Assembly (NCBI GenBank): GCA_964059195.1
Contig: CAXKWD010000003.1
Coordinates: 201,276,174-201,340,173, forward strand
Direction: 5' to 3'
From: Ectobius pallidus
Lineage: Eukaryota; Arthropoda; Insecta; Blattodea; Ectobiidae
Length of the DNA stretch: 64,000 bases
A model generated the notes under the pieces. The model saw nothing but the letters and a program-made list of their open reading frames with translations, was not told the origin of the DNA and made no database searches. Of this stretch, positions 1-9,590 are shown one piece after another. The translations under genes and the position numbers were made by a program. How positions within the stretch are numbered: position 1 is the stretch's first letter; every line of letters begins with the position of its first letter.

Positions 1-567
1 TCATGAAAATCCGAAAAAGCGTATTTGAGTTATGGTGCGTACAGACACACGGACAAACGGACAGACAGACGGACAGACATTTTTTCGTCCACCACACAAT
101 CTCATAAAGTACCATACTGGCACTTAATAAACAGTAATATAATACACCAGACTACAAAAGAAAATGCAGACTCGCTGACCCCCACCACCTTCCATTAAAA
201 GAAAACTGCTAACCTGCTTGAAACTGTCAGTCATTAGCCATTGTTGAAGACGTATTGTCTTTAGAATCGTGTTGTGGAGAAATGGTTGAGACAGTTAGGG
301 AAAAACTTAAGAAGGTACTTAGTTCAAACCCTGATCTTAAACTTCTGAAAACAGTGAAAGACGTATTATGTGGAAAAAATGAAAAAGACATGTAATTCGA
401 TCTCACCCTCAGTCAAATTTTTTCCCTTAAGTATGCACCTGTTACTTCTTGTTACTTCTGCATTCAAGAATGTCCTAACTGGTAAACACAAGAGTTAAAT
501 TGAGGAGAATTTGGAAAATCTCGTTGTTGTATATTGTTTTAAGCTAAAAAGAAATATATTGCAGTAC
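1..567. other. AT-rich stretch without gene
   Basis: No coding signal is seen. Positions 41-82 hold a short degenerate ACGGACAGA-type microsatellite. Around 110-180 the sequence resembles the stretch at 45,860-45,960 (shared pieces such as caataTAAT...AGAC.ACAAAA), so this is probably a decayed dispersed repeat. Confidence 0.4.
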
Positions 568-683
568 AGTGCGGATTTTTGATAGTGCATGTTTCGCCCT
601 TCATTGTGCATAATTGGAGATACGATAGTGCATGAATGCATGCATGTTTTTAAGTTTGATAGTGCATGAAAATCCGGGCTTTA
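568..683. repeat. Short inverted-repeat fragment with GATAGTGCATG repeats
   Basis: GCGGATTTTT at 571 is matched in inverse by AAAATCCGGGC near 669, and the 11-base word GATAGTGCATG (with near copies) recurs three times between them. The ends resemble the CCGGATTT tips of the hAT element at 23,034. It may be a tiny hAT-derived MITE or solo fragment. No target duplication is visible. Confidence 0.35.
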
Positions 684-879
684 CTGATTACTCTTGACTA
701 CTAGGTAATAAAGAGTGGTAAAGTCATGCAAAAAGTTTTATAACTTCTCTTTTTGAGGGAAAAATTCCAATATTTTATGAAATTGTTATTTCATTTTTAT
801 CGCAGATTTTTTTTTTAATTGTGAAATAATATTTTGGTGCATGAGTCGTTTTCGATTGAGCAGTTTGCTAAGTTAAAGG

Positions 880-1711
880 TTGGGGAAAAAGTATTTTATG
901 CCGTGCACGAGTCCCACTCCTACTCTCTAATGGGACCCGCCTGGAAAGTAGGAGTTTTGGGTGGGGGAGACATCTAGTGGTGGCATTTGAACTACTAGCA
1001 GCAACGTTAGCACCATCTACATGTAAACTGGTGAAACTGAAAAAATATTTATTCCTCCTTTATTCTCTTCCTTTCCTGTCTCCTTTCTCTCTTCCTTTCA
1101 CCTCCTCTTCACCCTACCTACCTACCTATTAGAGACCTATTCCTAAGAGTAAATTTTGGATCGACCAGGATTCGAACTCGAGACCTCTAGACCATAGCTA
1201 GGAGCCTTAACTATTATGCCATGAGTGAATGTTGAGCAGTTAAGAAAGCTTTCGTATATTTGAGTTATGATAGGTTCCAAGAGTTTTAACACAAGAATCA
1301 GTTTTTATAATTTTGAGATATTTTGTTAGTTATGAAAAGAGCAAGGGAACTTTCCTGCATCAATTAAGAAATATTTTAAGTTATAATATGTCATTCTTTA
1401 TTATTGCGAAATATTATGTATGGTGCAGGGTTCATTCTTTATTATGAAATGTTTTTTTTTTTATAATTGTGAAATGTTCTGTTAACATATACGGTGCTTT
1501 TTATAATTGTGAAATAAGTTATTACCGGTATGTTCGGTGGAAGGGTTTTTTTTAAATTGTGAAAGCACGACAGGCGAGCAGTGGTTCTGATAGTTATAAA
1601 AAGAGTATTGTTTGTGCAAAGGAATTTTCCTGCATTAAGGAGTTTTTTATAACTGGAAAAATAATATGTTTGGTGCAAGGGTATTTTTTTTATTGTGAAA
1701 TATTATTACTG
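880..1711. repeat. Degenerate dispersed repeat (family R), left part
   Basis: Words such as CTCTAATGGGACCCGCCTGG, the CTACTAGC..GCCATCTA segment and the pyrimidine-rich run with CCTACCTACCTATT recur near 47,100-47,330 and, in part, at 50,340-50,400. From 1,380 the unit GGTGCA(A/G)GG plus T-run plus TTGTGAAATATTATT repeats about five times with decay. The same repeat resumes after the palindrome at 2,978, so the palindrome seems to have landed inside it. No coding capacity was recognised. Confidence 0.45.
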
Positions 1712-2977
1712 GGGGTCAATCCATATGAAATCATCCAATGGGTGTTGCTGACATATTTTATTTTATTTTTAAGTATATATTTTCTGTTTCTACGTGTATC
1801 TGGGAGTACAAATAATTTTTTTCACATTTTTATTACTAACGCTTTGGCAACTAGTGGCCATTTTGCTTAGAAGGATTTGGCATTTTCAAAGGTTAGCGGT
1901 AAGTTAAATAACTATTTTATTTATGAAGATATCAACTTGAAGTAAAAACCATCTTAATCTACAAGAAACATTCTACAATTCATGTTATGACCAAAAATTT
2001 GTTAGGTCTTAAGGAAATAATCTAAAACTTTATTAGAAAATGCAGTTCCGATTAGAAAAAATTAACAACTTTATAAAACTTTTTTCATAGAAGGGATGAA
2101 AACACATGTTTCATATTTCTCCCCCACAAAGATATAGTAGATCACTAGATGCTAGTAAAATTTGAGATCATTTATGTAAATCCTTTAAGGTTTTGAGTCT
2201 TCAAATATTTTCTCAAAAAATTCTTCTAGTGCCTAGTAATCAACAATTTTACAATTTTTATTGTATTTTAACACAGTTATTCGCTCATTTGACAGTGTTA
2301 TTTTTTAGCATTTTCTTTATTAAAAATAAAATACTTCTGGTCAGAACACAGTGATGAAATTTTATATGTTGATTACTAGGCACTAGAGGAATATTTAGAG
2401 AAAATTTCAGATTTTTCTGTTCAGTCCCATTTGAGATATTTTAATTTGAAAATAAACAATTTTGCAAAATCTCGATATTTGAAGACTCATAAACCTAAAG
2501 GATTTACATAAATGATCTCAAATTTTACTAGCATCTAGTGATCTACTATATCTTTGTGGGGGAGAAATATGAAACGTGTTTTCATCCCTTCTATGAAAAA
2601 AGTTTTATAAAGTTGTTAATTTTTTCTAATCGGAACTGCATTTTCTAATAAAGTTTTAGATTATTTCCTTAAGACCTAACAAATTTTTGGTCATAACATG
2701 AATTGTAGAATGTTTCTTGTAGATTAAGATGGTTTTTACTTAAAGTTGATATCTTCATAAATAAAATAGTTATTTAACTTACCGCTAACCTTTGAAAATG
2801 CCAAAAATGACAGATACTTCTAAGCAAAATGGCCACTAGTTGCCGAAGCGTTAGTGAAAAAAATGGTTTTGTACTCCCAGATACACATAAAAACAGAAAA
2901 TATATACTTAAAAATAAAATAAAATAGGTCAGCAACAAATTATTTTATTATTGGATGATTTCATATGGATTGACCCC
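1712..2977. mobile_element. 1.27-kb palindromic TIR element (foldback-like)
   Basis: The left arm starts GGGGTCAATCCATATG at 1,712 and the right arm ends with its exact complement at 2,977. The arms stay complementary for about 550-600 bases each, with a few indels such as an extra AATAATAAAATAA block near 2,940. Only about 90-100 bases in the centre (2,270-2,360) are unpaired. There is no ORF of note. It is best read as a non-autonomous TIR or foldback transposon. I cannot assign the superfamily, and no clear target duplication is visible beyond a possible TG. Confidence 0.75.
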
Positions 2978-3452
2978 TGGCGCTGAGCAGCAGCCAGCAG
3001 GTGCACAGAAGATAGGGGAAGCAGCCAGCCAGCCAGGCAGGTAGCGAGTGGAAGGGGTACCTGTGCACGGCATAAACTACCCATTTGCCAAACGTTGCAG
3101 GCAGGCAGGCAGGCAGACAGCTAGGGGAAGGTAGGGAAAGCGGCTGTCGCCATAGCAATGAGCAGTGGCAAGTGGAGCGAGGGCCAAGGTGTAGCATTTT
3201 CTTCCATTATGCCAATGTAATTTTTTTACTGATTTGAGGGGGAAAAAATTATTATGGAATAAAAAGAAATGAAAATTCTGTGGGAATCGGAATTCCCAAT
3301 GCAAAATGGAAGAACCTTGGCCCTCACTCCACTCGGCGTTGCACGTTGCCAAGGCCCGCTTCCCCTTGCATGCTGCCGCTCACTTTTCCTCCACATGTTT
3401 AATGCTGTGTGCATATTATTTCATTTTTGTACCAATAAAAATAAAAAAACAC
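2978..3452. repeat. Degenerate dispersed repeat (family R), right part
   Basis: GC-richer tract with GGGGAAGCAGCCAGC and GCAGGCAGGCAGGCAG words. Related wording is found at 47,630-47,660 and, more distantly, at 18,220-18,420 (CTAGGGGAAG..AG.GAAG). No credible protein is encoded, and the short ORFs here overlap on both strands. Confidence 0.4.
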
Positions 3453-4562
3453 TGTAGGGCAATTCCATGGTAACACTGACACAGATTGAAAAAATAAAAT
3501 GTTACAAATATTGTAAATTATTGGAGTTTCTCTAAGTCAAAGAGTAAAAATTTCAGAAAATATAAATACTTCATGCATTTGTCTTTTGAATTTTGACTCA
3601 GATTCACAATTTTGTCCAACAGATACGGCAGCAGTGCTTTCTAAGGATTCTTTTTAATCACAAAACAAAAGATAACTTATTATTGAGGGAAAACATTACT
3701 CCATTGAATTGCAGAAGGAAAATTAGATAGACAATATGTGGAAGGAAGTTCAATAATACACAGAAACTGTTAGTCCGTGACAAAAAAGATGTAAAAGCTT
3801 ACCTAGATCAGCGTTTCTCAACCTTTTTGAACCCGAGGACCTCTAAAATGTCTAAAAAAATTTACGGACCCCTAATTTTAAGTCCCATTTTTTTAAAAAA
3901 AAGCCTATATTCTTGATATTTGGGATATTAAGTATAGGTCATTATAACGAAATATGTGAAAAAATTTTACTACTTTACTTTCCACTTGCTTTATGATACT
4001 TTTTAATTATGTCTGAGGACTATCTGCACCATCTTCGCCAATAAATAGTGCATGTATTCTGATTATATTTTATATTCTCTGTGTACTAGTACGAAGCAGT
4101 ACACCTTCACTTGGTTGTTCAAATTGAATGTTTTTTCTCCACAAATAATGGTGTCACAGACTAACAGTCACGGAGTCTCAAAATGATATATTTCACAGAT
4201 ATCAGAGTATTTTAAATAAAATGTGAAGGGTAATGGAGAAAAATAAAGAATAATTAAATGTTTTGTGGATCTAACCTATTTTTAGCCTACGGGTATATGA
4301 AACATTTGTTTTCAAGAACCAAAATTTAAATTTTCTAAATGATTGAGACCAAAATATAGTTACGATATTCAATAAAACAAATTTTTCTGAAATGTTAACA
4401 CATTTTCCTTTCTTCTTTTAAACCTATACTATAAAAATGGGGAAGATATCTGCTGAAAGAACCAAAAATATCGTTATGGGTTCAGTGATGCAACAATTGG
4501 TCTAGCAATAGTGAAGACACTAATGAACGGGTTAAAAAAATAGAGTTGTTAAATATTTGCAA

Positions 4563-4879
4563 TGGACCCCCGGCATGGTCTTGAGGTCAGCGTCGCTGAC
4601 TACAGACCCGTCAACCCGGGTTCAATCCCCGGTACCTCCTCGGATTTTTCTGAGATGGGGAGGTCTAGCAGGGGTGCACTCAGCCTAGTGATTCAAATTG
4701 AGGAGCTACTTGATAAAGAAGTAGCGGCTCCAGTCATGAAAACCACCATTAACGGCCATGGGTGTCGGCATGCTGAGCACATGCCCCCCAATCCTGCCAT
4801 CTGCCTGTGGTAGATGACTCAGCGGTCAGGTGGTAGGCCAAGTCCCTCCTGGGATGTAGCACCATGGAGTTAGTTCAGT
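4563..4879 (+). mobile_element. tRNA-derived SINE, family A, full length
   Basis: The head has a pol III A-box-like segment (TGGTCTTGAGGTCAGCG) and a B box (GGGTTCAATCCCCGG). The body holds CTCCTCGGATTTTTCTGAG and the conserved CACCATTAACGGCC core. It is flanked by a perfect 12-bp target duplication, AAATATTTGCAA, at 4,551-4,562 and 4,880-4,891, so it came in by LINE-driven target-primed insertion. An 83-codon ORF across it is accidental. Other copies lie at 7,728, 12,209, 28,632 (minus strand), 30,521, 46,376 and 55,706. Confidence 0.9.
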
Positions 4880-5179
4880 AAATATTTGCAACAGCTGAAA
4901 GAAGGCCAAAATAGTTTCAGAACTGTAAAAGATGAAGACTACTCGCCTGACTAAAGAGCCCAAACCCACATCTTCAACACGAACTAACATACTTCAAATC
5001 AATGAAAAAGAGTCAGATTATTAGACAAAAGTTTCAAATCATGTACTAAGCTTTCCACCTCTTTGTTTTGTTGTATATGTGATTTTCTGATTTACACACA
5101 GAAGTTAGTCCGTGACAAGTATTTCATTTTTTATTACAGTACCATTAAACTGATAGTTCATATATTAAAGAACCATATC

Positions 5180-5302
5180 ATAAGCGGTATAGGTCTAGTT
5201 TAGGTACATAAACGCATAAAATTCGAACCACTTTTTCGAATTTTTTAAAAAACCACTCAAATCGTTCAGGAACTTTCACAGAATTTTTTGACACCCCACA
5301 CG
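5180..5302. repeat. Inverted-repeat arm, partner at 14,918-15,045
   Basis: Contains TAGGTCTAGTTTAGGT, an ATTCGAACCACTTTTTCGA segment and AATCGTTCAGGAAC. The reverse complement of the same run is seen at 14,918-15,045 with few changes. It is one of the mirrored pairs that define the giant element. Confidence 0.75.
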
Positions 5303-5985
5303 GGTTCATAAGTACTTTATAAATGAAAATAAAGGCAAATTACAGCAAAATTTTGGCCGTAAGAAACTTTAATCGGCCATAATGCTTTCTGTAACGGCCC
5401 TGTTGATGCGCACATTACCAACTTCCTAAATTAAACACTGATACATGTTCCGTGGAATGGGATTTAGTTCTGATTTACTGAAAATGCATGAGTAATGTTC
5501 GCTGGATGATTCTTTGTCGTTACATACATTATATTAAAATGGGTTCCTTTAGAAAATTATTTTCTACGTACATTTAAAGCTATAGGTTATACTTCATCTT
5601 CCGTACATATACTATTCGCGATATAAATAATGTAGTTAAAACGTGTCATTTCTGGCAATTTGTTACCTCTTCAGTAATAAAATTATTTTATTTTCAAAAT
5701 TAGTTTTTTTTCAAAAAAATATGATTTTTCAAAATAGGACCAATGACATAATTTATATAGAAAAAGTATGCAGTTTTCACACTTTTTATTGTAAACTAAT
5801 CACACAAAGTTCGGAAAAATGAGTTGAAACCTTTGCATGTGTAAGTGCAGCCTATTCAGAAAATACTCCGCCTTACAACTAATGCTTTTTTTCTATTGGC
5901 AATCTTGTGAAGGCAGTTTAATGTTATAAAAAATTATTTATTTTAATCATTGAGATTCAAACATTAACGATCGTGTAATTAAGAG
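5303..5985. other. Unassigned AT-rich stretch
   Basis: No gene, tRNA-like box or clear repeat boundary was found here. It sits between an inverted-repeat arm and a zinc-finger remnant, within the proposed giant element. Confidence 0.35.
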
Positions 5986-6125
5986 ACCGTCTCAAACAGC
6001 ATATAATTATTCATTCTGGAGAGAAACCGTTTTCCTGTACCACCTGTACAAAGGCATTCTCTCGAAAGAGCGATCTCAAATGCTGACTTAAATACAGGAG
6101 AGAAACATGTTGTTTTCACGTGCGG
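5986..6125 (+). pseudogene. C2H2 zinc-finger remnant (about 1.5 fingers)
   Basis: Translation around 6,005-6,085 gives [13 protein letters not shown] followed by [11 protein letters not shown]. This is the usual linker (H-[ST]-G-E-K-P-F), the C-x2-C pair and the F...L core of a C2H2 finger. The expected histidines are lost to a stop just after DLKC. A second linker-like TGEK with a cysteine downstream follows at about 6,088-6,122 in a shifted frame. There is no start codon or flanking finger array, so it is a dead fragment, perhaps captured by the surrounding element. A weaker finger-like piece lies mirrored at 13,440-13,560. Confidence 0.65.
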
Positions 6126-6305
6126 ACTATACATTAGACTACCCTTACCCCCTTAATATAAAATCAATGATCATTTGCTACCACATATTTAACAATTCAG
6201 ATTTATAAACGAAGGATAATTGCATGCTCTATTTCAAGGCATAATACATCTTGAGTTTTGTGTTGAAAGCTTTTTATTTAATTTTTTTTAAGCCGCAAAT
6301 GTATA

Positions 6306-6500
6306 TCAGTTTATTGTAAGTAAGTAAACCCCAACGAGCAAAGCTCACCTTAAGGGGCTATATACAAAATGACATGCATTATTGTACATAAATTGCAAAT
6401 TACAATTTACTTACATATAACTATTAACTTTCAAAATAACTTAAAAATATACAAGAAGTACATTATATACAAGAGTTACATAAGGGAAATATAGTTTCAT
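6306..6500 (-). mobile_element. LINE 3' tail, minus strand (low detail)
   Basis: Read on the minus strand, the sequence runs AT-rich, then TTAAGGTGAGCTTTGCTCG, GGGGTTTACTTACTTAC and TTACAATAAACTG. This has the look of a non-LTR retrotransposon 3' end with a short tandem (TTAC) tail and an AATAAA-like signal. No coding part remains. Confidence 0.4.
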
Positions 6501-7020
6501 GATTTCAATTGTGTACTGGGAATAATTAATTTTTATGAGTAAAAACTTCCCTCTTTCTTCTGTTTCCCCCCCCCCCAAAATGTCTCTCTGGATCCGCCCC
6601 TGATCTATATCCACTAGAAGGGGATGCCTTGACATTCAAACGAGCGTAATAATAAATTAAAAAGTAATGCTTCCGGTAAACGATTTGTTACACACACACC
6701 AAATGTGAATGTGTTTTCTCTTCTGCGTCAGTATTAACGTTTTGAGTAATTTTAATGGCATAATAATAGTGTATGCTGGAATTTAGGCCCCTTGTCTGAA
6801 GAATCAGAAAATGAATTCGGGTTTATGTAATAGTGCTGGTTTGAAATTTATTTCATGCCAACCTGGAGTATCCCTGTTCAGTATCTATACACATTTCTCT
6901 TTTCATGGGATGAGGCTCAGGATCCTGATGATCACACAACTGTGTGCCTTTCTATCCCATGTCTTGTTCAAATATGTGTTCCTGTTGTTTCGTCATAACT
7001 AGAATGGTCTAGCAGTTAGT
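6501..7020. other. Unassigned stretch
   Basis: Holds a C run at 6,567-6,576 and short ORFs without recognisable content. I see no gene here. Confidence 0.35.
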
Positions 7021-7690
7021 GTTTCCACCCATCTATAATCAATCCACCATTCATCCAATCATCCATCAGTCAATTCAATCATATATCAATCCATCCATCA
7101 CCCATTTATTCGTCCTATAATCAATCAATCCATCCATCATTCATTCATTCATGCACTCATCGCTCCATTAATCAATCTAGCAATCCATTCAACCAACCAA
7201 TTTTCCATCCATCCATGTATCAATCCATCAATTATCCACCCATTCATTCTTTAATTAATCCATCATTCATTCATCTATCCATTCAGCCATGAATTAATTA
7301 ATTCATTCATTCATTCATTCCCCCAACTATCCATTCAACCATCCCTCCATTAATTCATCGATCCATAAATGAATGAACTAATGGATGGTTGGATTGATTG
7401 ATTAATTAATTAATTAATGGCTGGATGAATTAATTCACTGATGGACGAATGAATTAATTAATGGATGCATAAGTGGATGGATGGGTGAATGAATGAAATA
7501 ATTAATAGATGGATGAATTAATTAAATCATGGATGAACAGAAGAATTAATTAATTAAGGTCCAGATGATTGGCTGGGAGAATGGGGTGGATGAATGAGTG
7601 AATGAATGAATAGACTATGGATGGTTTATTAATTTAATTGGTTTTATTTAAAAATGAATATATGGATTAATTAATAATTGGATGGATGAA
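7021..7690. repeat. ATCC/ATTC microsatellite that switches strand in the middle
   Basis: From about 7,021 to 7,370 the + strand is rich in CATCCATC, CATTCATT and CAATCAATC. From about 7,375 to 7,690 it is rich in GATGGATG, GAATGAATG and GATTGATTG. The two halves are therefore roughly complementary, making a 670-bp palindromic microsatellite with no coding content. Confidence 0.8.
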
Positions 7691-7727
7691 ATAAATAAAT
7701 ATTATTATTATTATTATTATTAATCGA

Positions 7728-7850
7728 CCGCCGGCGTGGTCTTGTGGATAGCGTCCCTGACTACAACCCGTCGGCACAGGTTCGATTCCTGGTACCTCCT
7801 CGGATTTTTCTGGGGTAGGGAGGTCTGGAACGGGGGGTAATCCCTTAATT
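7728..7850 (+). mobile_element. tRNA-derived SINE, family A, 3'-truncated
   Basis: The head (GGCGTGGTCTTGTGGATAGC, B box AGGTTCGATTCCTGG) and the CTCCTCGGATTTTTCTGG block match the copy at 4,563. Homology stops near 7,850, before the conserved CACCATTAACGGCC core. It follows an (ATT)n run. Confidence 0.85.
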
Positions 7851-7959
7851 GGCGGGGTCATATGCCTTCCAAGCCATATTGACTTCATGCTGGCAGTCTG
7901 AATGTGTGGTCGGTAAAGACTGTTTCTACTTAGAGGGCCGTGAGTCAAGTAATCAATGT

Positions 7960-8015
7960 TTTTCATCTTCACCGCCAAATTCGAATGTGTTAAATTCAGA
8001 ATCCACGACCGCGAC
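7960..8015. repeat. Inverted-repeat arm, partner at 13,291-13,350
   Basis: The words CATCTTCACCGCCAAATTCG and AATGTGTTAAATTCA recur in reverse complement at 13,300-13,345 with only a few changes. This is a second mirrored pair inside the giant element. Confidence 0.8.
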
Positions 8016-8034
8016 TAAACAGTTAAAGGTTTAA

Positions 8035-8300
8035 TATTAAAAATAGCGCAAAAGTCCGTTCTACTCACAGGTGACGTGAGTAGTGGTAATCCCTACCCCC
8101 GTTCTGCTCATGGGTGACAGTTTAAATTGGCATAGGGATAAGTAGTTAATGTTTTAATATTTAAAATAGCGCAAAAGCCCGTTCTACTCACAGGTGACGA
8201 TTAAATAACCCGTTCTGCTCACAGGTGACGGTTTAAATTGGCATAAGGACATTCTGTTAAAAGTTTAGTAATAAAACTAGCGCAAGAGCCCGTTCCACTC
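8035..8300. repeat. Short tandem repeat, about 125-bp unit, bordering the satellite
   Basis: The word GCGCAAAAG(T/C)CCGTTCTAC plus CTCACAGGTGACG recurs near 8,046, 8,168 and 8,280, with extra CCGTTCTGCTCA(C/T)(A/G)GG copies between. The last unit leads straight into the satellite at CCACTCACAGAAAAAG. The far edge of the satellite (11,935-11,955) reads as the complement of nearly the same word, so this unit may mark the boundary of the array. Confidence 0.7.
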
Positions 8301-9590
8301 ACAGAAAAAGGGAGAACAATTCAAAGAAAAATGTATTATATAGAGGAAAAATTTTGTACCGACTTGATTTACATATGTTACCTATAATTCGACCCTTCTG
8401 AAAACGAATATAACAATAATAATAAACAGTTCCTTCCGCACTTTGAGAAAATTCCTATTTTCCATTGATATCACAAATTTTTTGCAGAAAAATTAGGAGC
8501 GATGCAAAAAAAATTCATCACATGGAGGAAAATGTTTTTCCCAATATGAGTTACATGTGTTATCTACAATTAGATCCTTCTGAACACGAATATAAATATA
8601 ATAATAACCACTTCCTTCCCCACTTCGAGAAAATTACGATTTTCCATTAATATCACACATTTTTCGCAGAAAAATTAGGAACTATTTAAATAAAAATTCA
8701 TTACATAGAGGAAATTTTTTTTCTCCAACATGAGTTACATGTGATATCTATAATTCGACACTTCTGAACACGAATATGACAATAATAATAACCAGTTCCC
8801 TCCACACTTTGACAAAATTCCGATTTTCTATTAGTGTCACACAGTTAACGCAGAAAGGGTATGGACGATTTAAATAAAAATTCATTACATGGAGGGAAAA
8901 TTTTTTCCCGACATGAGTTACATGTGTTATCAATAATTTGACCTTTCTGAACACGAATATAACAATAATAATAACCAGTTCTTTCCGCACTTCGAGAAAA
9001 TTCCGATTTTCCATTAGTGTCACACAGTTAACGCAGAGAGAGTATGGACGATTTAAATAAAAATTCATTACACGGAGGGAAAATTTTTTCCCAACATGAG
9101 TTACATGTGTTATCAATAATTCGACCTTTCTGAACACGAATATAACAATAATATTAGCCAGTTCCTTTCTCACTTCGAGAAAATACCGATTTTCCATTAG
9201 TATCACACATTTCTCGCAGAAAAAGATGGAACTATTCAAAGAAAAATTAATTCTTTGTAGGATAAATTTGTATCCAATTTGAAATACGTGTGTTATCTAT
9301 AATTCAACCATTTTGAACACGAATATCACAATAATAATAACCAGTTCCTTCCTCACTTCGAGAAAGATCCGATTTTCCATTAGTGTCACACAGTTAACGC
9401 AGAGAGAGTATGGACGATTTAGATAAAAATTAATTATATGGAGGGAAAATTTTTTCCCCGACATGAGTTACATGTGTTATCAATAATTCGACCCTTCTGA
9501 ACACGAATATAACCATAATCATAACCAGTTCCTTCCGCATTTCGAGAAAATACTGATTTTCCTTTAGTGTCACAGAGTTTACGCATAAAC
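8300..9590 (-). repeat. 183-bp satellite, about 7 monomers, minus orientation
   Basis: Monomer markers (TATCACACATTTTTCGCAG or TGTCACACAGTTAACGCAG) recur near 8,470, 8,652, 8,835, 9,019, 9,199, 9,383 and 9,568, a spacing of about 180-185 bases. Because the unit is near 61 codons long, a frame stays open across monomers on the minus strand (8,748-9,239), giving a repeated peptide containing MENR.FLEVRKEL and VIFVFR.VELLI. This is a consequence of the period, and I do not call it a gene. Confidence 0.9.

Noticed and set aside
4562..4813. 83-codon ORF
   Set aside because: It lies wholly inside a tRNA-derived SINE copy with clear target duplications.
8748..9239. 163-codon minus-strand ORF, and similar ones at 9,767-11,138
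   Set aside because: They read through tandem satellite monomers whose length is about 61 codons. The same peptide simply repeats, with no start or stop logic.
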